Shown here piece after piece: positions 1 to 5,208 of a stretch of DNA of 5,208 nucleotides (the first letter of the stretch is position 1; every line of letters begins with the position of its first letter). The DNA is from Desulfocapsa sp. (lineage in GTDB: Bacteria > Desulfobacterota > Desulfobulbia > Desulfobulbales > Desulfocapsaceae). The position numbers were made by a program, and so were the translations under genes. The notes under the pieces were generated by a model that made no database searches, was not told the origin of the DNA, and worked only from the letters and a program-made list of their open reading frames with translations. The stretch lies in contig JAOZTO010000211.1 of NCBI GenBank assembly GCA_029942265.1, positions 1 through 5,208 of the forward strand, given 5' to 3'.

Positions 1-590
1 TGACCACAAAAGGGAACAGCAGGGAACATCTTGTTCGCAATTCAAATGGAACAATGAAGCTGGCTCTTGAAAATGGAGTGATTAAGAAGCTTCATATTCT
101 CCAGGTTGTTCGTCAGGCTAAAGCTTTATATGACAAAGAACCACTGGTAACGAATGCCGAAAATGAACCCACAGGTTTTGCTCATATTAGTGCTAGCGGA
201 GTGATTAAGGAGGGTGTTTTTTATAATGATGATTTGAAGGCCAGCTCTGATCTGTTGAAGGTGACAGGCGCAGGGAATGTCAATTTTGCAACTGAGTATG
301 TGGATTATCTGTTAAAAGTATCGGTTCTTAGCGGTATGAATCGTAACGAAAAATCAGGAAAAACTGACTATAGTAAATTTGTTGTCCCTTATAAAATACA
401 AGGGAAAATATCGGAACTAAAGGAAGAGGCAGACGTTGTCGGGTTGTTTAAAGAACAGGCAAAAACACTGCTTATGGGAGAACTGCAGAAACAATTGGAT
501 AAGAGTCTTGATGGCTCAAAACAGGACGGGGAAAGCAGTGCGACCCAGGATCTTCTTCAGCAGGGGTTGAAAAGTTTATTCGGGAACTAA
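1..590 (+). CDS. AsmA-family protein, C-terminal part (5' end outside window)
   Basis: The reading frame is open from base 3, so the ATG at 54 is an internal Met and not the start; 195 codons are visible before the TAA at 588-590. The visible part has the usual order of an AsmA C-terminal domain: a segment ending NGTMKLALENGVIKKLHI followed by a basic helix (VVRQAKALYD), then an F-x-H-I-S-A-S-G-V-I-K-E-G-V stretch, a DLKASSDLLKVTGAGNVNF beta-segment, an L-x-Y-L-L-K-V strand, a VPYKIQGKISE strand, and a Lys/Gln-rich helical tail ending KSLFGN. AsmA proteins are large, anchored in the inner membrane by an N-terminal helix (not visible here), span the periplasm, and are linked to outer-membrane assembly and lipid transport. 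The family call is firm. Which paralogue it is cannot be told from this part. The next gene on the same strand starts 325 bases later, so co-transcription is not obvious. Confidence 0.85.
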   Translation, partial: TTKGNSREHLVRNSNGTMKLALENGVIKKLHILQVVRQAKALYDKEPLVTNAENEPTGFAHISASGVIKEGVFYNDDLKASSDLLKVTGAGNVNFATEYVDYLLKVSVLSGMNRNEKSGKTDYSKFVVPYKIQGKISELKEEADVVGLFKEQAKTLLMGELQKQLDKSLDGSKQDGESSATQDLLQQGLKSLFGN

Positions 591-720
591 TTAATGCGTT
601 GATCATAAAACATCTGGTTTACCATATTATGCACGCATCTGGATCTGAATTCAGCATTAATAAATTCTATAACACCTTGAAAAATCAGTCAATAAAATGT
701 ACTAAAAATAAACTATGACA

Positions 721-871
721 GACTCGTAAAAAGTCTAAAATTAGGATGGATTTGTAAAAACCTCATGTTTGAGGCGCGTATATTTAGTATCTATTGTTTC
801 GGTGTACTAAAAGTACGTAGTAATGATAGAAGATTTGCAGCAACGAAGCAGGTGGAGAGTTTTTACGACAC
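721..871. repeat. Degenerate inverted repeat with arms about 136 bases apart (possible non-coding mobile or dispersed element)
   Basis: The left arm gactcgtaaaaagtc (721-735) pairs with gagtttttacgacac (857-871): 12 of 15 positions match, including nine in a row (tcgtaaaaa at 724-732 against tttttacga at 860-868). A further gtaaaaa copy lies at 754-760. Between the arms are two small hairpins, 761-774 (stem cctca/tgagg) and 804-816 (stem gtact/agtac). No coding frame is credible inside. The layout is like a decayed miniature inverted-repeat element, but no target-site duplication stands out and the arms are A/T-rich, so chance pairing is possible. Other copies in the genome would be needed to prove an element. 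Confidence 0.35.
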
Positions 872-905
872 CATCAACGTAAACATTCGGGTTCGGTTCA
901 AAAAT

Positions 906-909
906 AGGA
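906..909 (+). promoter_or_regulatory. Ribosome binding site of glgX
   Basis: AGGA lies six bases before the ATG at 916, a normal Shine-Dalgarno position. It decides the start in favour of 916 over the next in-frame Met at codon 13 (ATG at 952), which has no purine-rich site in front of it. Confidence 0.7.
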
Positions 910-915
910 TCAACC

Positions 916-3048
916 ATGGAATATATAAAAAATCAGGATACTTCAGACTATATGAATCTCTATCAAATTACAGTTGGTAACCGTTATCCGGTAGGTGCTA
1001 CTACAGGTTCTGAAGGCACCAATTTCTGTATCTTTTCAAGGCATGCAACGACGGTACAACTCCTTCTCTATAAGAATCCTGCGGATAGTTTTGCTTTTCA
1101 GGTTATTGATCTTGATCCTGTGCAGAACAGAAGTTTTTTTTACTGGCATGTTTTTGTGGAAGGAATGACTGGACATGAGAATATAATATCCTACACTTGG
1201 CGGATAGATGGACCTAATGATGATGCAGGACACCGCTTTGATCCTTCCATTGAGTTGCTTGATCCTTGGGCAAAGTCAGTTACAGATGTTTTGTGGGAGA
1301 GAAAGTACAATCGTGAGCACCAACAGAAAAAAGGTTCGGTATCCATGAGAGCAATGGTTGTACCGGAAAGCACATATGATTGGGAAGGGGACTTACCGCT
1401 ACAGCAATCATGTGAACAGGAGATTATTTATGAGCTCCATGTAGGGGGCTTTACCCGCCATCCTTCAGCTGCTGTTAATCATCCAGGTACGTTTTTGGCT
1501 GTTATTGAAAAGATACCGTATTTGCAGGATCTTGGAGTGAGTACGGTGGAACTTATGCCGATTATGGCTTTTGATGAACAGGATCTACCAGATAATTCTC
1601 GGGATACAGGATTGGAAAACTACTGGGGGTACGCCACCCATTCATTTTTTAGTCCACATTCCGGGTACTGTACAGATCCTTTATCTGGGAATCAGCGAGA
1701 TGAATTTCGGGATATGATCAAGGCGTTTCATCGAGCAGGAATTAGTGTCATTTTGGATGTGGCATTTAACCACACCGCAGAAGGTGGAGTTGATGGGCCA
1801 ATCATAAATTTCAAGGGATTAATGAATCGTGGTTTTTATCATCTCGAAGAACATAATCACGCATTATATAAAAATTATAGTGGTTGCGGTAATACCGTAA
1901 ACTGTAATCATCCGTTGGTAGCTCATTTTATTGTTGATGCCCTTGAATACTGGGTAGAGGAATATCATGTTGATGGATTCCGCTTTGATTTAGCATCAAT
2001 TCTGGCACGAGGTGAAGATGGTGCTCCAATGTATCATGCCCCTGTGGTCTGGAATATAGAGTTTTCTAATATTCTTGCCCATACCCGATTGATTGCAGAG
2101 GCATGGGATGCGGGTGGATTATATCAAGTCGGTGATTTTCCAGGATATCGCTGGGCAGAATGGAATGGCCGTTATCGGGATCTTCTCAGGCAGTTTATCA
2201 AGGGGGATCCAGGGAATATTTCCGAATTTGCAACTCGATTGACAGGTTCTAGTGATCTTTATCAGAATTCAGGGCGGTTGCCGATCAACTCTGTTAATTT
2301 TATTACCTGTCATGATGGTTTTACGCTCTATGATCTGGTGAGTTACAACGAAAAACATAATCAGGCCAATGGTGAAGAAAATCGTGACGGTGACTCCCAG
2401 AACCATAGCCGTAATTATGGCAAAGAAGGGCCGACAAACGACAAACAGATCAATGATCGCAGATTGAAACAGGTTAAGAATTTCATGGCTGTGCTGATGC
2501 TTAGTCAGGGCGTGCCCATGATTCTTGCTGGTGATGAGGTGATGCGCACCCAACAGGGGAACAATAACTGCTATTGCCAGAATAATGAATTGAGTTGGTT
2601 TGATTGGGATTTATTGGAAAAAAACCAGGAGATGTTTCTTTTCACCAGAGGCATGATCAGGTTGCGCAGACGGCATCCATCTCTTATGCAGCGTCAATTC
2701 CTCAGCGGTATGCCCTCTGACGGTGCTTTGTTGTCTGATATTAGCTGGCATGGTGTGGAATTGAATAAACCGCAGTGGGATGATCCGTCGGCTTGTGTTC
2801 TTGCCTGTACCTTGAGTAGAGTTGTGGTAGAAGAGGAAGATCTACATATGGTTTTTAATATGTCAGATGAGGAATTGACCATGGAACTCCCGCTACTGGA
2901 AGATCAGGCGTGGTATGTGGCTGTGGACACATCCTGCAATACACCGCTGGATATTGTCGAACCGGAACAGCAGATACCGATTAGCGGTAGTACTATTCAG
3001 GTTTCTCCAAATACGATTATTGTGTGTGAAAGCAGAGTAACTGGTTAG
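916..3048 (+). CDS. glgX: Glycogen debranching enzyme, GlgX/TreX (isoamylase) type, GH13
   Basis: This 710-residue cytoplasmic enzyme is predicted to hydrolyse alpha-1,6 branch links in glycogen or its phosphorylase limit dextrins, freeing short maltooligosaccharides. The N-terminus (about 15-110) is a CBM48-like beta-domain with the family segment TNFCIFS (35-41). The catalytic barrel starts near IIYELHVGGFTRHPS (from about 170). All four GH13 regions are present: DVAFNH (281-286), DGFRFD with Arg356 and the nucleophile Asp358, AEAWD with the acid/base Glu395, and TCHDG with His466 and the transition-state Asp467. Other family marks are NYWGYATHSFFSP (235-247) and GDE followed by TQQGNNNCYCQNNELSWFDW. 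A C-terminal beta-sandwich of roughly 100 residues ends the protein. Length suits the family (E. coli GlgX is about 657, archaeal TreX about 718). No frameshift or missing catalytic residue is seen. No other glycogen gene lies in the window, so it is not in a glg operon on the visible side. Whether it prefers limit dextrin (GlgX) or long branches (isoamylase/TreX) cannot be read from sequence. Confidence 0.95.
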   Translation: MEYIKNQDTSDYMNLYQITVGNRYPVGATTGSEGTNFCIFSRHATTVQLLLYKNPADSFAFQVIDLDPVQNRSFFYWHVFVEGMTGHENIISYTWRIDGPNDDAGHRFDPSIELLDPWAKSVTDVLWERKYNREHQQKKGSVSMRAMVVPESTYDWEGDLPLQQSCEQEIIYELHVGGFTRHPSAAVNHPGTFLAVIEKIPYLQDLGVSTVELMPIMAFDEQDLPDNSRDTGLENYWGYATHSFFSPHSGYCTDPLSGNQRDEFRDMIKAFHRAGISVILDVAFNHTAEGGVDGPIINFKGLMNRGFYHLEEHNHALYKNYSGCGNTVNCNHPLVAHFIVDALEYWVEEYHVDGFRFDLASILARGEDGAPMYHAPVVWNIEFSNILAHTRLIAEAWDAGGLYQVGDFPGYRWAEWNGRYRDLLRQFIKGDPGNISEFATRLTGSSDLYQNSGRLPINSVNFITCHDGFTLYDLVSYNEKHNQANGEENRDGDSQNHSRNYGKEGPTNDKQINDRRLKQVKNFMAVLMLSQGVPMILAGDEVMRTQQGNNNCYCQNNELSWFDWDLLEKNQEMFLFTRGMIRLRRRHPSLMQRQFLSGMPSDGALLSDISWHGVELNKPQWDDPSACVLACTLSRVVVEEEDLHMVFNMSDEELTMELPLLEDQAWYVAVDTSCNTPLDIVEPEQQIPISGSTIQVSPNTIIVCESRVTG

Positions 3049-3057
3049 AGTTATTCT
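3034..3057 (+). terminator. Weak hairpin spanning both convergent stop codons
   Basis: The stem agagtaac (3034-3041) pairs with gttattct (3050-3057) across an 8-base loop, with seven Watson-Crick pairs and one G-U on the + strand transcript. It covers the glgX stop (3046-3048) and the stop of the opposing CLC gene (3051-3053). The stem is AT-rich and no true T-run follows, only ttgtatctct, so it is at best a weak terminator for glgX. On the - strand transcript the G-U becomes an A-C mismatch, making it weaker still. Confidence 0.2.
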
Positions 3058-5192
3058 TGTATCTCTCCAAAAGAAAACAAATCTTCCGCAGCACCAAGGA
3101 GATCTTTCTTGCCAAATAGCGTGATAATATCACTTGCAACAAAACAGGTATCACCGCGTGGGATGTGAAGTATGCCCTCCCGATCCACAGAAATAACATT
3201 TACAGATGGAGATAAATTCAAATCCCGCAAGGTTACGCCAATGGCGTAGTGTCCTGGTTTAAGACGAAATTCTGTGAAGTCGTTATGTTGCTCCCGCCGC
3301 AGACTAATATGTTCTTCCAGTAGCTGTCCTCTTTGTTTTCGCACGATTCCAACATCATAGGCTCTGATGATGTCGCTACGGCTGATCAGCCCAAGTAGCT
3401 GTTTTGATGAAGATCTTGAGATAACGGGAAGTCTTGCAAGATCCCTTGGAGCCATTTTTTGGATAGCGGTCCAAATGGGTTCATCGGTGTAGACTGTGAT
3501 TGGTTCAGTTGTTGCGATATCTTTGACGGTCATAGTGCGAAGGTTGACATCTGGTTGTGAAAGTGCTTTTTCCATATCCTGTAGACTGACGATACCCCAG
3601 AGTGAATTGTCTTGATCAAGTACCGGAAATCCCAGTAAATTTGTTTCTTGAAAATGTTGATATAGTTCAGCAAGTGATTGTGTTTTGCGAATAGTTAAAG
3701 GTTCTCGATTCATCACTTCACGCACTTGAACGCTTTGCATAATATCCATATCCCTGCCTTGTTCAAAGCGGATGTTACGCTTGGCAAGTTTCATGGTGTA
3801 TATGGATTCCGGATGCAGGTATTGAGCAAGATAAGAGGCTGTGACAGCGGTGAGCATAAGGGGCAGAATCAGTGCGTAGTCGTTACTCATTTCAAAGACG
3901 ATGAGCATGGCTGTAAGCGGAGCTCTTGCGCAGGCGGAAAAAACAGCGGCCATACCAACGAGTGCGTATGCACCTGATGGCCCTGCTAGTTCAGGCTGCC
4001 ATGCAGCAAAAAGTTTTCCCATGGCTCCGCCGAGCATGGCTCCAATAAAAAGTGATGGCGCAAAGACACCGCCTGAATTCCCGGAACCAAGGGTGAAAGA
4101 GGTGGCAAGTGGTTTTAAAAAGATAAGGAGAGCTAGAAGTAAAAAACTGGCATTACCTTGCAGTGCCTCTTCAATAACTGTAAATCCTGAACCGTACATA
4201 TGGGGGATATTTTCAACGAGCGGCATCCCAAGCTGAAATTCAGTCATATTGCTGTGAGTTATTCCTGGTAGGTGCATATAGAGAAAACCGAGAAGGCCGA
4301 GAAGTAATGCACCAATAGCAGGTTTTAAAGCAAGTGGGAATTTCCAATTGTCAAATGCATCTTCAAACCATCCCAGCATCCGTATAAACATCACTCCAAC
4401 AAAGGCGGCAACCAATCCAAGGAGTAGAAAAAAGAGAATAGTGATTGGCGATTCCATAGAGTATGAAGGAACGGAAAATGCAGGTCGATCACCAAGGTAC
4501 AGTTGACTGACAACAGATGCAGAAACTGCGGCAATGACCACGTTTCCAAATGATTTTACCTGCAATTCACACATCAACACTTCGATAGCAAAGGCCACAC
4601 CCGCAATGGGCGCATTAAATGTTGCGGCGATTCCTGCTGCTGCTCCACAAGCCACAAGGTTCTTTATACGATCATCTGAGAGATGGAGGATTTGGCCAGT
4701 TACCGATCCCAAAGTAGAGCCAACCTGTACAATTGGCCCTTCACGTCCAGCCGAGCCACCTGTTCCGATACATAGTGCTGAGGCAACTATTTTCGCAATT
4801 GCCACACGAGGACGGATCCTACCACCACGTAAAACCAGTGCTTGCATAACTTCTGGAACACCATGTCCTTTAGCTTCACGGGCAAACCATGCAATAATAG
4901 GTCCTGCAACCAGAGCACCGCAAATGGGTACAATGGCATAACTCCATAGCCCAAGGCGAGGGAACAGGAATTGAAGACTGCCATAGGAATGGTGTTGAAT
5001 AGTGACGATAAGATGAATAAAAAAAACAGCGGCCAAGCCAGTTGAGCTACCAATAATAACGGCAAGAACAATTAGGAGTAATCCTTCTGGTGGGGAAAAT
5101 CTGTCAAGGAGCATGCCTAGCGGGTTACGTTTCATGATATAATAAAAAAGATAGTTAGGAACGGGGACGAAATAACTTCCCCATCTATACAT
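3051..5192 (-). CDS. CLC-family chloride channel/transporter with two CBS domains and a TrkA_C domain
   Basis: This is an inner-membrane anion transport protein, 713 residues from the ATG used here. The CLC membrane domain spans about 37-470 with many hydrophobic helices. Signature parts are GHGVP (109-113; GSGIP in E. coli ClcA), GREGP (149-153) with the gating glutamate Glu151, NAPIAGVAFAIEV (193-205), GGVFAP (374-379) and a Tyr at 465 matching the central chloride-binding Tyr. The position of the intracellular proton glutamate of E. coli ClcA (Glu203) is Val205 here. The cytoplasmic part has CBS1 (about 490-544), CBS2 (about 556-613) and a TrkA_C/RCK_C-like domain (about 642-706), which in related proteins bind nucleotides or other small ligands and gate transport. 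The start is uncertain: the frame is open to the window edge, no strong ribosome binding site precedes the ATG at 5192, and Met20 (5133-5135) and Met27 (5112-5114) are alternatives just before the conserved SPPEGLLLIVLAVIIG segment. The gene converges on glgX. The family is certain; chloride as substrate is inferred. Confidence 0.92.
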   Translation of the reverse strand: MYRWGSYFVPVPNYLFYYIMKRNPLGMLLDRFSPPEGLLLIVLAVIIGSSTGLAAVFFIHLIVTIQHHSYGSLQFLFPRLGLWSYAIVPICGALVAGPIIAWFAREAKGHGVPEVMQALVLRGGRIRPRVAIAKIVASALCIGTGGSAGREGPIVQVGSTLGSVTGQILHLSDDRIKNLVACGAAAGIAATFNAPIAGVAFAIEVLMCELQVKSFGNVVIAAVSASVVSQLYLGDRPAFSVPSYSMESPITILFFLLLGLVAAFVGVMFIRMLGWFEDAFDNWKFPLALKPAIGALLLGLLGFLYMHLPGITHSNMTEFQLGMPLVENIPHMYGSGFTVIEEALQGNASFLLLALLIFLKPLATSFTLGSGNSGGVFAPSLFIGAMLGGAMGKLFAAWQPELAGPSGAYALVGMAAVFSACARAPLTAMLIVFEMSNDYALILPLMLTAVTASYLAQYLHPESIYTMKLAKRNIRFEQGRDMDIMQSVQVREVMNREPLTIRKTQSLAELYQHFQETNLLGFPVLDQDNSLWGIVSLQDMEKALSQPDVNLRTMTVKDIATTEPITVYTDEPIWTAIQKMAPRDLARLPVISRSSSKQLLGLISRSDIIRAYDVGIVRKQRGQLLEEHISLRREQHNDFTEFRLKPGHYAIGVTLRDLNLSPSVNVISVDREGILHIPRGDTCFVASDIITLFGKKDLLGAAEDLFSFGEIQE
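5163..5182 (-). other. Small GC hairpin near the CLC gene start
   Basis: On the - strand ggggaagttatttcgtcccc forms a 5-bp GC-rich stem with a 10-base loop. An AT-rich stretch with six T in a row and ttattata follows before the ATG at 5133-5135. If translation starts at that Met, this hairpin and AT-rich stretch are leader or promoter sequence. If it starts at 5192, they are coding and encode residues 5-19. The T-run is about 12 bases past the stem, too far for a standard terminator. Confidence 0.25.
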
Positions 5193-5208
5193 CTCATCTT
5201 CAGGCCAT

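Larger units (their letters stand above)
591..915. other. Intergenic region between the AsmA-family gene and glgX
   Basis: This 325-base AT-rich stretch holds no gene I can support. A 71-codon frame at 765-980 begins without a ribosome binding site and runs 65 bases into glgX, so I treat it as chance. The left part (591-661) has a perfect 10-base palindrome, ctgaattcag, at 645-654, a 7-base direct repeat catctgg at 611-617 and 636-642, and an 8-base inverted repeat (590-597 with 654-661). None of these has the GC stem plus T-run of a convincing terminator for the AsmA gene. The glgX promoter should lie here. TTGAAA at 677-682 with TACTAA 17 bases downstream (700-705) is a weak sigma-70-like candidate that I would not trust alone. 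The right part holds a degenerate inverted repeat listed separately. Confidence 0.6.

Noticed and set aside
54..590. ATG at 54 as the start of a small separate gene
   Set aside because: The frame is open back to base 3 with AsmA-like sequence running through the Met, and no ribosome binding site precedes it.
590..661. 8-base inverted repeat (attaatgc/gcattaat) as a terminator for the AsmA gene
   Set aside because: The arms are 56 bases apart, AT-rich and not followed by a T-run.
765..980. 71-codon + strand frame in the intergenic region
   Set aside because: It has no ribosome binding site, no recognisable domain, overlaps glgX by 65 bases in another frame, and covers much of the inverted-repeat segment.
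2269..2553. 94-codon - strand frame inside glgX, hydrophobic in part
   Set aside because: It is antisense to the conserved HDG and GDE segments of GlgX; the hydrophobic run is explained by the complement of that coding sequence.
3901..4236. 111-codon + strand frame antisense to the CLC gene
   Set aside because: It overlaps the conserved GGVFAP region of the CLC protein and has no recognisable features of its own.
4534..4941. 135-codon + strand frame antisense to the CLC gene
   Set aside because: It lies wholly inside the well-supported CLC membrane domain on the other strand, and its Ala/Pro/Thr-rich product looks like an antisense shadow.

Overview
The window carries three protein genes and one sizeable intergenic gap, and looks like ordinary Gram-negative chromosome. 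Only the middle gene is complete beyond doubt. From left to right they are the 3' end of an AsmA-family envelope protein gene (+), a glycogen debranching enzyme gene of the GlgX/isoamylase type (+), and a CLC-family chloride transporter gene (-) whose start lies close to the right edge. I see no tRNA, rRNA, CRISPR array, transposase or phage gene.

The AsmA family points to a Gram-negative with an outer membrane. Base composition is moderately AT-rich by eye. The mix of AsmA, GlgX and a CLC-CBS-TrkA_C protein would fit Desulfobacterota (for example a Desulfobulbales-like genome), but that placement is a guess from general impression and not from a marker gene.

Layout: 1-590 is the AsmA C-terminus. 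591-915 is a 325-base gap without a credible gene; it holds a 10-base palindrome, short repeats and a degenerate inverted repeat of about 150 bases. 916-3048 is glgX, with a suitable ribosome binding site and all the GH13 catalytic residues. 3051-5192 is the CLC gene on the opposite strand, separated from the glgX stop by only two bases. Its reading frame is still open at the right edge, so its true start is unsettled.

The three genes do not form one pathway. GlgX trims alpha-1,6 branches during storage-glucan breakdown, the CLC protein moves chloride or another anion across the inner membrane under probable control by its cytoplasmic CBS and TrkA_C domains, and AsmA-like proteins act in the cell envelope. 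I found no previously undescribed system. The points most worth a second look are the Val in place of the proton glutamate in the CLC protein, the two-base convergent junction, and the inverted repeat upstream of glgX.
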